In this document: positions 28,433 to 38,025 of the stretch, one piece after another
Layout of the letters: each line of letters begins with the position of its first letter
Numbering within the stretch: position 1 is the first letter of the stretch
Assembly (NCBI RefSeq): GCF_000160755.1
Contig: NZ_GG668576.1
Coordinates: forward strand, 1,198,308-1,262,307
From: Proteus mirabilis ATCC 29906
GTDB lineage: Bacteria; Pseudomonadota; Gammaproteobacteria; Enterobacterales; Enterobacteriaceae
DNA: 64,000 nucleotides
Direction: 5' to 3'
The notes under the pieces: model-generated
What the model was told of the DNA's origin: nothing
Database searches by the model: none
The model's input: the letters and a program-made list of their open reading frames with translations, nothing else
Program-made: the position numbers and the translations under genes

Positions 28433-28477
28433 GCCTATCTTCCCGTGATACCACGGGGATATGACGGGAAGATAGGC
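28433..28477 (-). promoter_or_regulatory. 14-bp perfect inverted repeat between pdhR and aceE
   Basis: GCCTATCTTCCCGT (28433-28446) pairs with ACGGGAAGATAGGC (28464-28477) around a 17-nt loop. A second, weaker hairpin (CCCTG/CAGGG, about 28497-28513) lies between it and pdhR. On the minus strand no T-run follows, so it is probably not a simple terminator; attenuation, RNase processing or 5' stabilisation of the aceEF message are options. Confidence 0.65.
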
Positions 28478-28553
28478 CCTGCTGTTATTACCGCTACCCC
28501 TGAATATTGCAGGGAGATAGGTAGTACAGACTCAGCGGTCAGGATCTGTGCTA

Positions 28554-29339
28554 CTAAAATAAATCAGGATGTTGTTGGAGCCGGCGCAAAGAACGCTCAC
28601 GACGAGTATGTTCACGACTCATATCCAACAAAACATCTTCAATAAAGGCCAGATGGCGGTGTGAAGCTTCACGGGCGGCTTCTGGCTCTCTATTAATAAT
28701 CGCCTGATAAATCTGTGTGCGATGCTCACTTACAGCAGTTAACATCTCTTTACGTGTATAAAGAAACTCAAAATTTTGTCGGATATTCTGCTCAAGCATT
28801 GGCACCATACACCTTAATAAGTGTAGCAAAACGACATTATGAGCAGCTTCCGTAACGATTAATTGGTATTGCAATACCGCATCCGACTCCGCCGCGATAT
28901 CCCCTTTATCATGAGCATCAATAATGCGAGCATGACTGGCTTTAATACGCTCAAGATCATCATCAGTACCGCGTAATGCAGCATAATAAGCCGCAATACC
29001 TTCAAGGGCATGGCGTGTTTCTAACAGATCAAATTGAGATTCTGGATGCCCACTGAGGAGTTGAGCGAGAGGATCGCTAAAGCTTTGCCAAAGGTTATCT
29101 TGCACAAAGGTTCCACCACCTTGGCGGCGTAATAAAAAACCTTTTGCTTCCAATTTTTGGATTGCTTCACGCAATGAAGGACGCGATACATCAAATTGCT
29201 TTGCCAGCTCACGTTCAGGCAGGAGTTTTTCCCCCGGACGTAGGGTGCCTTCTAAAATAAGATGCTCAAGTTGTTGTTCTATCACATCAGAAAGCTTTGG
29301 TTGGCGGATCTTTGTGTAAGCCATATTGCTAGAAGCCAT
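28554..29339 (-). CDS. pdhR: Pyruvate dehydrogenase complex repressor PdhR (GntR/FadR family)
   Basis: An N-terminal winged helix ([35 protein letters not shown]) is followed by an all-helical FCD ligand domain. E. coli PdhR represses pdhR-aceEF-lpd and is released by pyruvate. The start is uncertain: ATG 29339 gives 261 aa, while ATG 29324 ([13 protein letters not shown]) matches the E. coli N-terminus better; neither has a clear Shine-Dalgarno. A perfect PdhR operator lies 36 bp upstream of 29339, indicating autoregulation. In E. coli ampE and aroP lie between ampD and pdhR; both are absent here. Confidence 0.95.
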   Translation of the reverse strand: MASSNMAYTKIRQPKLSDVIEQQLEHLILEGTLRPGEKLLPERELAKQFDVSRPSLREAIQKLEAKGFLLRRQGGGTFVQDNLWQSFSDPLAQLLSGHPESQFDLLETRHALEGIAAYYAALRGTDDDLERIKASHARIIDAHDKGDIAAESDAVLQYQLIVTEAAHNVVLLHLLRCMVPMLEQNIRQNFEFLYTRKEMLTAVSEHRTQIYQAIINREPEAAREASHRHLAFIEDVLLDMSREHTRRERSLRRLQQHPDLF

Positions 29340-29374
29340 TATTGGATAACTATTACCTTGGTTATTGAAATGTC

Positions 29375-29391
29375 AATTGGTAATACCAATT
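29375..29391 (-). promoter_or_regulatory. PdhR operator upstream of pdhR
   Basis: AATTGGTAATACCAATT is a perfect palindrome with the known PdhR box arms AATTGGT and ACCAATT. A TATTAT at 29403-29408 (minus strand) lies about 11 bp before it as a likely -10, placing the operator just downstream of the transcription start, as in E. coli. Confidence 0.88.
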
Positions 29392-29650
29392 TAATGTAAT
29401 GGATAATAAAGTAACAAAGTATTTACTAACTGTCCATACAGTTGTTGAGCGAAATCATAAAAACCTGCAAATTTTAACAAATTATTTGATAAATTCATCA
29501 AATTTGATAACTAGATCGCATTATTAGAAAAGATTAAAAACACTATTTTTTAACATTGATTAAACACATAAACAGTCATACTGAAGCGTGACAGCATTCA
29601 TATATTGATTATCAATGCAAAAATATCAATTATTAATGCATTTTGTTGTG
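29392..29650. other. Intergenic region between ampD and pdhR
   Basis: Together with the operator and pdhR start region this is a 311-bp gap. It contains the likely pdhR -10 (29403-29408) and several A+T-rich direct and inverted short repeats (TTTGATAAATTCATCAAATTTGATAA-like stretch near 29490). No ORF and no obvious ampD terminator are visible. Confidence 0.5.
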
Positions 29651-30193
29651 TTATTTTGCTAATAGTGCTCGGTAATATGACCAATTAAAATGAGGTCCTG
29701 GATCTGTTTTCCGACCAGGTGCGACATCACTATGTCCGGTAATATTTTCTTTAATGCCCGGATAGTGTTCAATAAGTTGCTGAGTGAGTGTCGATAATTG
29801 CTGATATTGCAGCGGCGTAAAGTCACACTCATCGGTTCCTTCTAGCTCAATACCAATCGAGAAATCATTGCATTTCTCTCGCCCTTTATAGAAGGAAACC
29901 CCGGCATGCCACGCTCGTGCCGTAAAAGGCACATATTGCACAATTTCACCATCACGGCGAATTAAACAGTGCGCAGAAACACGCAGGTGCGCAATCTCAT
30001 TAAAAAAAGGATGATCATCAACAGCAAGCGTATTGGTAAACAGTTGATCAATATAAGGTCCACCGAATTGCCCAGGAGGAAGACTGATATTGTGGATAAT
30101 CAACAATGAAGGGATTTCACCTTCAGGTCTATTGTCATAATTTGGCGATGGAACGAGCTTTACTCCCGTTAGCCAGCCTTGCTTAATCTCCAC
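29651..30193 (-). CDS. ampD: 1,6-anhydro-N-acetylmuramyl-L-alanine amidase AmpD
   Basis: AmpD is a cytosolic zinc amidase that removes stem peptides from anhydro-muropeptides during cell-wall recycling; its loss derepresses AmpR-controlled ampC where present. The 180-aa protein keeps the three zinc ligands H34 (IIHNIS), H154 (GHSDVAPGRK) and D164 (KTDPGPHF) at their known numbers. In E. coli nadC lies beside it and ampE follows; neither is here, so it stands alone, divergent from ppdD with a 210-bp gap. Confidence 0.96.
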   Translation of the reverse strand: MEIKQGWLTGVKLVPSPNYDNRPEGEIPSLLIIHNISLPPGQFGGPYIDQLFTNTLAVDDHPFFNEIAHLRVSAHCLIRRDGEIVQYVPFTARAWHAGVSFYKGREKCNDFSIGIELEGTDECDFTPLQYQQLSTLTQQLIEHYPGIKENITGHSDVAPGRKTDPGPHFNWSYYRALLAK

Positions 30194-30403
30194 AACACCC
30201 CTCTTTTTTCTACATTTAAAATCATATTAGCTATTTTTATTAATAATATCCGCCAATTAATGCGAACTTGCTCTCAATAATAGTGGTTAATTTTGTATCA
30301 CGCCTTTTTCTTTTCGATATTTTACTCAATTCTTAGCTTCTCTATTCGCCAATAAAACGCTTTTTTCTCATACTTCAACAGGTTATTTATCAAGGAGAGA
30401 AAA

Positions 30404-30847
30404 ATGAATACATTAAATTATCACTCAACAGAGAATGGATTCACGCTAATGGAATTGATGATTGTGATTGCCATTATCTCAATTTTAAGCTCAGTGGCGA
30501 TCCCTGCTTATCATGGTTATATCCAAAAGGCCGCCTTAACTGATGTATTACAAACCCTGTCGCCTTATCGTTCTGCAGTGGAACTTTGTCACTATGAACA
30601 TCAATATAACCAATGCCATGCTGATGCCAGTTTTATGCCTCAACAATTTCGTAGTCGATACCTTACTGATATTCATGTTGCCAATGGCGTTATTAGTGCA
30701 AAAGGTAAGGCTCAACTAGAAGGGCTAACCATCGTAATGACTCCTGCAACAAACAGTAAAGAGACACTTCCCCATTGGCAAATTAACTGCACATCAACTA
30801 ACACCGCGTTACAAACGCTATGCCATAAGGTTTTTAAATCTCATTAA
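30404..30847 (+). CDS. ppdD: Type IV prepilin PpdD
   Basis: This 147-aa protein has a class-III prepilin leader: 12 residues ending in Gly, then the mature start FTLMELMIVIAIIS with Glu5. Prepilin peptidase should cut after G12 and methylate the Phe. The extended hydrophobic helix (13-40) anchors pilin before assembly; the C-terminal region has cysteines for the pilin disulfide. It resembles E. coli PpdD (KAALTDVLQT, VELC). AAGGAG lies 7 nt before the ATG. It heads ppdD-hofB-hofC. The other type IV pilus genes are not in this window. Confidence 0.92.
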   Translation: MNTLNYHSTENGFTLMELMIVIAIISILSSVAIPAYHGYIQKAALTDVLQTLSPYRSAVELCHYEHQYNQCHADASFMPQQFRSRYLTDIHVANGVISAKGKAQLEGLTIVMTPATNSKETLPHWQINCTSTNTALQTLCHKVFKSH

Positions 30848-30946
30848 ACCAATCTAACGACAACCTCAACCAAGGTGGAAAAGCCAATAGGCTCTGTTTC
30901 TAGCCCTTACCATCCATAAATCATTTATCGTAAAAAAAGAGCTTTC

Positions 30947-32050
30947 ATGAATAATACTATCCATACAGCAACAGAGTTTATTGAGCAATTGTTACGTCAC
31001 AGCCTTGCTCAACGTGTTTCTGATCTTCATTTAGAGCCACAACAAAATAGCCTGAGAATTCGCGCGAGAATTGATAATCATCTAGTGTTGTTTTCTCCCC
31101 CTGACAATCAATTAGCTAACGAGATCCTGACACGTTTAAAAATCCTCGCGAATATTAATATTGCCGAAAAACGCCTACCACAAGATGGTCAATTTAATTG
31201 GTCTTACCAGAAAAACAATTATTCAATACGTGTTGCGACACTTCCTACTTTATATGGAGAAAAAATAGTTTTACGGCTCATGAATAATCTGCAACAGCCA
31301 CAATTAGCACAGTTAGGTTTTCAAACAATTCACCTAACACTATTAAAAAAATATCTTACTCAACCTCAGGGAATGATTTTAGTCACCGGCCCCACAGGGA
31401 GTGGTAAAACTTTAACACTCTATAGTTGTTTACAATATTTAAATAAAGATAATCGGAATATTAATAGTATTGAAGATCCTATTGAATTACCTCTCCATGG
31501 CATTAATCAAACACAAATAACAGAAAAAGCTGGTATTACTTTTGCAACAATATTACGGGCACTATTACGCCAAGATCCCGATGTTATTATGATAGGTGAA
31601 ATACGTGATCAACAAACAGCAGAAATAGCAATAAAAGCGGCACAAACAGGCCACCTAGTTTTATCAACACTGCATACTAACTCTACCCAAGCAACACTCG
31701 CCCGTTTGGCTAATTTAGGCATCGCAAAAGATTTAATCGACTCTTGTGTAAAATTAATTATTTCTCAACGTTTAGTTCGATGCTTATGTAGCAACTGTAA
31801 ATACCCATCACCTGAACAGAAAAATTTCATTATTAATAATCAACAAATTATATTACCCAATTGGCAAGCAACAGGTTGTCAATTTTGTTATTCCGGCTAC
31901 AAAGGCAGAACAGCTATTTATGATTGTTTTGAACTTGCCAAGCAATCACGCCCCTCACCTTACGCACTATTTAACTCAGGTATTGAACTGATAAAGAAGG
32001 GGATCACGTCTTTAGATGAAGTTTATCAAGTAGTCGGAGATATTGAATGA
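30947..32050 (+). CDS. hofB: Type IV pilus assembly ATPase HofB (PilB/GspE family), short form
   Basis: This is the cytosolic secretion ATPase that powers pilin polymerisation. Its 367 aa show a Walker A GPTGSGKT (148-155), the Asp box (INSIEDPIE), a Walker B region DPDVIMIGEIRD, His-box residues TGHLVLSTLHTN, and the zinc-binding CLCSNC…CQFC pair of CxxC motifs. It is about 95 residues shorter than the E. coli HofB I remember (461 aa): the N-terminal N1 domain is absent and the protein begins near the N2 domain. The upstream 99 bp hold no coding remnant, so this is a true short form. It overlaps hofC by 4 bp. Confidence 0.9.
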   Translation: MNNTIHTATEFIEQLLRHSLAQRVSDLHLEPQQNSLRIRARIDNHLVLFSPPDNQLANEILTRLKILANINIAEKRLPQDGQFNWSYQKNNYSIRVATLPTLYGEKIVLRLMNNLQQPQLAQLGFQTIHLTLLKKYLTQPQGMILVTGPTGSGKTLTLYSCLQYLNKDNRNINSIEDPIELPLHGINQTQITEKAGITFATILRALLRQDPDVIMIGEIRDQQTAEIAIKAAQTGHLVLSTLHTNSTQATLARLANLGIAKDLIDSCVKLIISQRLVRCLCSNCKYPSPEQKNFIINNQQIILPNWQATGCQFCYSGYKGRTAIYDCFELAKQSRPSPYALFNSGIELIKKGITSLDEVYQVVGDIE

Positions 32051-33246
32051 AATTACATTTTATCTATCGCTATAATGCATTAACTTATCAAGGAGAATGG
32101 CTAAGTGGCAACGTTGTCGCTCAATCTAAACATGAAGTTATTGATCAACTTATTCAACAACAAAAATTACCAGTAAAAATTCGCCTATATAGGGTAATAA
32201 TCTTTCAAAATAGTGATAAACAATACCGCATTCAACTTCTTGAACAGTTAGCGTTATTACTTCATTCAGGCTTAGCACTTTTACCCGCATTAACACTGCT
32301 TAAAGAAGAATGTCGTTATTTACATTGGCAATGTGTTTTAAATGATATTATTTTTCACCTAAATCAAGGAGGCGCGCTATCTAAACAGTTAAGTCGTTAT
32401 CCACTCTATTTTCCTGCTAATTTAACCCATTTTATTTATATTGGCGAAGAGAGTGGTAAGCTTGATGAAGTTCTCTTACTACAAACAACACAATTAAAAA
32501 ACCAGCGGGATTTAATAAAAAAAATAATAAAAGCTTTTCAGTATCCTCTATTCTTATTATTAACATTAATCGTTATTACAATATCTATGTTGATCTATGT
32601 TTTACCTGAATATCAATCTTTATACAGTGCATTTAATACTGAGCTACCGATGCTAACATTAACCTTAATTAGATGTTCTCAATGGTTTTCTCAATATAGT
32701 TTAATTATCCTGCTGTTTATATTAATAATTTCTTATAGCTATTACACTATTAAACATCACAATGCTAAATTTCGCGACATTGAACAACGATGTTGGCTTA
32801 ATCTTCCTTACTTGGGCATCTTATTAAGATATCACCAGCTACATATTATTTTTCAGATAATGACGATTACACAACAAGCTGGATTACCACTATTACAGGG
32901 GTTAAAAATTATTACAGAGCAATTAACGCATTCACTGTATCAACGAGCACTCACTGATATGATAGCGCATATTACTCAAGGAAAATCACTTAGCTCATTT
33001 ATGCGACATAATCCTCTATTCCCGCCAATCTGTTATCAATTTATCTCTTCAGCAGAAAATTCTGGACAACTACAGTTTTTTTGCCAGCAACTTACCCACT
33101 GGTTTTATCATCAATTAGAAGAACGCCTTGATAGTGTAAAAACATGGCTTGAGCCTATTTTAATGACACTGATCGCATTGATTACTGGCACGCTTATTAT
33201 TGCGATGTATCTTCCGGTGTTACAACTAGGTGATACCATACATTGA
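32047..33246 (+). CDS. hofC: Type IV pilus inner-membrane platform protein HofC (PilC/GspF family)
   Basis: This 399-aa polytopic protein has two homologous GspF domains (about residues 65-190 and 265-390). Hydrophobic segments lie near 170-195, 218-240 and 370-395, and each domain has the family pattern (QLALLLHSGLALLPAL and MTITQQAGLPLLQGL). It anchors the ATPase HofB and the pilin at the inner membrane. ATG overlaps the hofB TGA (ATGA), so translation is coupled. In E. coli guaC lies between hofC and coaE; it is absent here. Confidence 0.92.
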   Translation: MKLHFIYRYNALTYQGEWLSGNVVAQSKHEVIDQLIQQQKLPVKIRLYRVIIFQNSDKQYRIQLLEQLALLLHSGLALLPALTLLKEECRYLHWQCVLNDIIFHLNQGGALSKQLSRYPLYFPANLTHFIYIGEESGKLDEVLLLQTTQLKNQRDLIKKIIKAFQYPLFLLLTLIVITISMLIYVLPEYQSLYSAFNTELPMLTLTLIRCSQWFSQYSLIILLFILIISYSYYTIKHHNAKFRDIEQRCWLNLPYLGILLRYHQLHIIFQIMTITQQAGLPLLQGLKIITEQLTHSLYQRALTDMIAHITQGKSLSSFMRHNPLFPPICYQFISSAENSGQLQFFCQQLTHWFYHQLEERLDSVKTWLEPILMTLIALITGTLIIAMYLPVLQLGDTIH

Positions 33247-33523
33247 TGCTAGCAATATCCTAAAGTCATTAACAATGCGTCTAATAATCAAAACATCAGT
33301 GATACAATGCATCATCATTACATTTTGATATATTAATAGCCGATTAAGCGAAGATTTAGCCACTTACTGTAAGCTAGGCTGTCAGGGTAGCAGAAAATCG
33401 CTTATCATAATAACTGAATAAAACCCAAATATTGCGGTTATTATCTTGTGATAAAAATCAGTTTAAGCTTTAGAATATCGCAATCAACAGTAAATTTTGA
33501 TTAATTAAAAATAGACGAACGCA

Positions 33524-34138
33524 ATGACTTATACAGTTGCTCTTACAGGTGGTATTGGTAGTGGTAAAACGACCATCGCTAATGGTTTTGCCTCACTCGG
33601 CGTCCCTCTTGTGGATGCGGATGTCATTGCACGATTAGTGGTAGAGCCAGATTCGCCGGGATTAAAAGCCTTACAGCAACACTTCGGTGACACAATTTTA
33701 TTGCCTGATGGCAAGTTAAATAGAGCGCAATTACGTCATATTATTTTTCAAAATCAACAAGAAAAAGCGTGGGTAAACCAGTTACTCCATCCACTTATAC
33801 AACAAGAGACGCAAAAACAAATTCAACAAATTCGCGCCCCTTATTTTATTTGGGTTGTTCCTTTATTAGTTGAAAATAAACTAACACATTTAGCCGATCG
33901 TATTCTTGTGGTTGATGTGACTGAAGAAGAACAAATTACCAGAACTATGCAACGTGATGGTGTAAGCCGAGATCATGTACTCAAAATTTTACAAGCCCAA
34001 GCTAAAAGAGAACAACGATTAGCCGTTGCTGATGATATTATTGAAAATCACGATAATAGCTTAAATCAAGATGAACAAATAAAACAACTTCATCAGCATT
34101 ACTTAGAATTAGCTCAAAAAAGCAATACAGGACAATAG
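33524..34138 (+). CDS. coaE: Dephospho-CoA kinase
   Basis: CoaE phosphorylates the ribose 3'-OH of dephospho-CoA, the last step of coenzyme A synthesis. The 204-aa protein has the P-loop GGIGSGKT (9-16), followed by VDADVIAR and the LID region with QRDGVSRDH, all CoaE hallmarks. The stop is 2 bp before zapD, so the two are co-transcribed, as in E. coli. The 277-bp gap to hofC contains no ORF and probably carries the promoter. Confidence 0.96.
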
Positions 34139-34140
34139 CC

Positions 34141-34893
34141 ATGAGTGAAGAAACCTCAACAATTATTTTTGAACACCCGCTTAATGAGAAAATGCGTTCA
34201 TGGCTTAGAATTGAAAACTCATTAATTCAATTAAATAGTTTTCAATCTATTAATTCATTATCTTCTGCATTATCTTTTTTTCGTGCCGTTTCAGAATTTA
34301 TTGAAGTTTTAGATCGCGGGGAGATCCGCGCAGAGCTACTTAAAGAGTTAGAAAAAAGACAAAAAAAACTGCAACAGTGGTTATCCTTTCCTAATGTCGA
34401 TAAAGAGATTGTCAGTCATATTATTAATGAGTTATCAGAAAGTGCTTGCGCATTAAGTAAAGCACCACGTATTGGACAACATTTAAAACAAGATAAAATC
34501 ATCAGCTTAGTAAAACAACGCCTCAGTATTCCGGGAGGATGTTGTAGCTTTGACGTCCCTACTTTGCATTTGTGGTTAAATCTTCCTCAAACGGTGCGTA
34601 CTGAAAAGTTAACTTGTTGGCAGGAAGGGTTATATCCTCTACAAAATGCATTAAATGCCCTATTAACACTTATTCGTCAATCAGATACATTTAAACCGGT
34701 ATTAAGCCATAATGGTTTTTATCAAGACAGTACGGAAGAAGGTGAATTATTACGGATCAAACTACTTGCCAGCCAGCAAATTTACCCTCAAGTCTCAGGA
34801 CACAAAAACCGTTATGCTATTCGCTTTTTGCCTCTTGACAGTGAGCATGGCACAATCCCTTCTGAACTACCTTTTGAGATTTCATGTTGTTAA
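34141..34893 (+). CDS. zapD: Cell division protein ZapD
   Basis: ZapD (formerly YacF) binds the FtsZ C-terminal tail and bundles protofilaments at the Z-ring. This 250-aa protein has an all-helical N-terminal half and a beta-rich C-terminal half, with family segments [16 protein letters not shown] and [11 protein letters not shown]. It sits between coaE and yacG as in E. coli. It also shares the window with its partner FtsZ (51131). Confidence 0.95.
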
Positions 34894-34945
34894 TATAGCT
34901 TAATATCAACAACAGAAATCATCTCAATTAAATTCAGGAGAGATA

Positions 34946-35161
34946 ATGAGCGAAAAATTAATAGTGAAATGCCCAACATGCCGAACCGAGGTAATATGGG
35001 ATGAAAGTAGCCCTTATCGTCCTTTTTGTTGTAAGCGTTGCCAGTTAATCGATTTAGGCGAATGGGCGGCTGAAGAGAAGCGAATTCCAAGTCAAAGCGA
35101 AAGCAATGACAGCGATGAATGGAGTGAAATGCCAGAGCAAGATCCTAAGCCGTTTAATTAA
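34946..35161 (+). CDS. yacG: DNA gyrase inhibitor YacG (zinc-ribbon protein)
   Basis: This 71-aa protein has four zinc ligands, C9, C12, C28 and C32 (KCPTC…FCCKRC), plus an extra C29. The family YacG protein binds GyrB and inhibits gyrase. The conserved IDLGEWA follows the zinc ribbon and the tail is acidic and probably disordered. AGGAGAG precedes ATG. It is third in coaE-zapD-yacG and is convergent with mutT across a strong hairpin. Confidence 0.94.
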   Translation: MSEKLIVKCPTCRTEVIWDESSPYRPFCCKRCQLIDLGEWAAEEKRIPSQSESNDSDEWSEMPEQDPKPFN

Positions 35162-35178
35162 ACGCCCACAGCATACTC

Positions 35179-35210
35179 ATACAGCCACAACAATCATGAA
35201 GTGGCTGTAT
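35179..35210. terminator. Terminator between convergent yacG and mutT
   Basis: A perfect 10-bp stem, ATACAGCCAC (35179-35188) with GTGGCTGTAT (35201-35210), is followed by TGATTATTTTT on the plus strand. It probably acts on yacG and may also work in the mutT direction. Confidence 0.75.
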
Positions 35211-35213
35211 TGA

Positions 35214-35609
35214 TTATTTTTGCAATAAGGCAACAATAGAGCGATTAGCTGGTGGAAAATCTTCGGCATTTAAGGACATAATAGGTATCCAGCGGGAAAG
35301 TTGCCCCTCTTTACCGTAAGGTTTATTTTCCCACTCTGTGACTAAAAAGAATGATAATGTAATATGCCTATCAATAAAATCATGCTCTACCGTTTCAAGC
35401 AACTGGCATTGTGTCACATTAATACCTATTTCTTCTTGCAACTCACGGTATAATGCCTGCTCTGGCGTCTCTTTATCTTCTAGTTTTCCACCAGGAAACT
35501 CCCAATATCCTCCCATATGAGATGTCAAAGGGCGTTGGGTAATAAATACATTATTTTGCTTATCACAAATCACACCTGCAGCAATATGTAGTTTTTTTTT
35601 ATCTATCAT
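35214..35609 (-). CDS. mutT: 8-oxo-dGTP diphosphatase MutT (Nudix)
   Basis: MutT hydrolyses 8-oxo-dGTP to the monophosphate and so prevents A:T to C:G transversions. The start is ATG 35609 (MIDKKKLHIAAGV) because it has AAGG upstream and gives 131 aa, close to E. coli MutT; the open frame extends to 35738 but those codons are not family sequence. The Nudix box is present, from GGK through RELQEEIGI. In E. coli mutT is directly downstream of secA; here about 10.4 kb separate them. Confidence 0.94.
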   Translation of the reverse strand: MIDKKKLHIAAGVICDKQNNVFITQRPLTSHMGGYWEFPGGKLEDKETPEQALYRELQEEIGINVTQCQLLETVEHDFIDRHITLSFFLVTEWENKPYGKEGQLSRWIPIMSLNAEDFPPANRSIVALLQK

Positions 35610-36306
35610 AAACAGCCTTATTAGATCATACGTTTCACTGACAAACTTCACCATTATACCGTAGATCCAATAGTATGAGGTTGATTTTCTTTCTTCACTA
35701 TTCGGCATCTGCTCCCCCCCCTGATGAACGACCCGCAAAAGTTGGACTCTTTTCGTTTAAACTCAATCATCACTATTTATTAAGATAAATAAATAGTAAA
35801 AGTATAAATGCTTTTATATTTTATTTATTAAAATGAAATAATTATTCACAGAATAAATATTTTATATAATGAAATAAATAAATCACTGCCAACAAATGAA
35901 AAGTCACTTTTAACTTAATTAAATTTTTTCAAAACCGCTCTCAGTATTCTTCTTTTTTCTCTAAAAAACCTATTTTTTGGTTAATTGATTTTTTCTAACT
36001 GGTAATTTACATAGCAAAAATTACAACAAATACAATAACAATAAAAATTAAATAAATGATTTTATTTGTAGATAACGTTTATTCTCTCTAACAAAATCAT
36101 ACTGATTATTTTACGTTTATTGATAGTTAATACTAAAAAAAGGGAAAGTTTTACTTAAATCCATCAATTTTAAGAATATATTCAATTAAAGAGTAACTGG
36201 TATTTATTATTTTTAATTTCAATATAATAATAAAACATTATTCATTATCTATATATATTAAAGCCCTATTATTATATTTGAATTAATACCTTTATCTCGA
36301 GGTAAA
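35610..36306. other. 697-bp A+T-rich region upstream of hpmB
   Basis: This stretch holds the mutT promoter region at its left and the hpmBA promoter at its right. It is overwhelmingly A/T with poly-A and poly-T runs, so H-NS silencing is plausible. A C8 tract lies at 35714-35721. AAAAAACC…GGTT near 35964-35982 forms a short inverted repeat. I found no ORF, no convincing Fur box and no insertion-sequence ends. Confidence 0.55.
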
Positions 36307-37992
36307 ATGAAAAAAAAAGTTGTTTTATTAACACTATTAAGCTGTTTTTCTACCAGTGGATTAAGCGCAAATGAAACAGGAAATTTAGGCTCAATCAGTG
36401 AATCAAGGCGTGCATTGCAAAATAGCCAACGTGAAATTAATCAATTAATAGAACAAAATCGCTATCAGCAACTGCAAGAAAAAGCGGTAAATATTTCACC
36501 TACCCCAACTTTAATTACTGAGTCAGAACACTGTTTGCCTATAAAAGGCGTTTATATTCAAGGTATTACTTTACTTACTGAGAAGGATCTCAATTCATTA
36601 TCTCCGTTACCTGATCAATGTATTAAGAGTGCTGATATTAATCGCCTCGTAAAAGAACTCACTCAGCGTTATCTTCAACATGGTTATATTACCGCGCGTA
36701 TCCAATTTTTACGTCCTAACCAACATGGCGAATTAGGTCTGTATGCTATTGAAGGGTTTGTTGAACGTATTGAAGGGGGTGATCGAGGTGTTAACACCAC
36801 ACTACTATTTCCTCGAATCAAAGGGCAACCATTAAAACTCGCTACACTCGATCAAGGCTTAGATCAAGCAAACCGTTTGCAATCAAATAAAGTCACAGTG
36901 GATATTCTTCCCGGTACCGAATTGGGGGGCTCTGTCATTAAGTTGTCTAATCAACGAAAATCACCTTGGCATCTCAATATCGCTAGTGACAATTATGGAC
37001 AGAAAAATTCAGGCCGCTGGTTAATACGAACGAATGCTAGTTTAGATAGCCCATTAGGTTTATCTGATTTTGTAAGCTTAAATGCCAATATAACCACAGA
37101 TAACCCGAATACCCGTTTTAATCGTGCTTATACTTTGCTCTATTCAATTCCTTATGGTGGTTTTACTTTTAGCTCTTTTGGTAGTTATTCGGAGTACCAA
37201 TTTCACCAAAAATTACAAACACGTACTGTCAGCTTATATGGCGATACCACTCAAGTAGGTATTAGAGGCGATTATGCTTTTAGCCGTAGCCAAAAACAAA
37301 TTGATACCTTAAATATTCAAGTCACTCATAAACGTATACGCAACTACTTTAGCCAAATTCGTTTAGATCTCAGTAGCCCTAAATTAACCACGATTGAATT
37401 AGGGATTAATCATTTGCAGATTATTCCAAATGGCGTATTGAGCACTAATCTGAGTGTTGAAAAAGCGGTCGGCTGGTTTGGCGCAGAGGAAACACCCTAT
37501 ATCGCTAACGGTAATGGTAACGACTATCGCTTTACAAAAGTTAAGCTATTTGCCAATTGGTATCAACGCTTTTCTCTATGGCATTCAACATTTTTATTCA
37601 ATAGTTCTTTTTTAGGCCAATACAGCCACGACACACTCCCCGGCGTTGAATGGCTAAGTTTAACAGACAAAAACGCCATTCGTGGTTTTGATCAAAGCAC
37701 ACTTTCTGGTGATAACGGTGGCTATTTACGCAATACCCTCTCCTATCCCTATCGACTTAACCACTTTTCTATCACACCTCGTATAGGGGTAGATATCGGT
37801 CAAGTAAAACAACATGGTAACTACAAAGGATGGCAAGGTGGTTACGGCCTAAGCTCCGGCTTAAATATTCAATATCAACAAGCACAACTCGACCTTGAAG
37901 TTGCAAAAGGCGAGTTACTGTATCACCAAACAAATTCCAATAAAACCAAAGATCCTACTCAACTACTGGTTAAATTTTCATACTTATTTTGA
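36307..37992 (+). CDS. hpmB: Haemolysin activator and outer-membrane transporter HpmB (TpsB)
   Basis: HpmB is the outer-membrane TpsB pore that exports and activates HpmA. The 561-aa length is that known for P. mirabilis HpmB. A signal peptide (1-20, ending LSA), a periplasmic helix and linker, a POTRA region with KGVYIQGITLL (about 76-150) and a 16-strand barrel ending in aromatic …FSYLF can be seen. The conserved loop-6 motif IRGF is at 458-461. It lies 33 bp upstream of hpmA, in one operon. Confidence 0.95.
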   Translation: MKKKVVLLTLLSCFSTSGLSANETGNLGSISESRRALQNSQREINQLIEQNRYQQLQEKAVNISPTPTLITESEHCLPIKGVYIQGITLLTEKDLNSLSPLPDQCIKSADINRLVKELTQRYLQHGYITARIQFLRPNQHGELGLYAIEGFVERIEGGDRGVNTTLLFPRIKGQPLKLATLDQGLDQANRLQSNKVTVDILPGTELGGSVIKLSNQRKSPWHLNIASDNYGQKNSGRWLIRTNASLDSPLGLSDFVSLNANITTDNPNTRFNRAYTLLYSIPYGGFTFSSFGSYSEYQFHQKLQTRTVSLYGDTTQVGIRGDYAFSRSQKQIDTLNIQVTHKRIRNYFSQIRLDLSSPKLTTIELGINHLQIIPNGVLSTNLSVEKAVGWFGAEETPYIANGNGNDYRFTKVKLFANWYQRFSLWHSTFLFNSSFLGQYSHDTLPGVEWLSLTDKNAIRGFDQSTLSGDNGGYLRNTLSYPYRLNHFSITPRIGVDIGQVKQHGNYKGWQGGYGLSSGLNIQYQQAQLDLEVAKGELLYHQTNSNKTKDPTQLLVKFSYLF

Positions 37993-38025
37993 TCTACATT
38001 CATAGCAACAAATGGAGATAACTCT

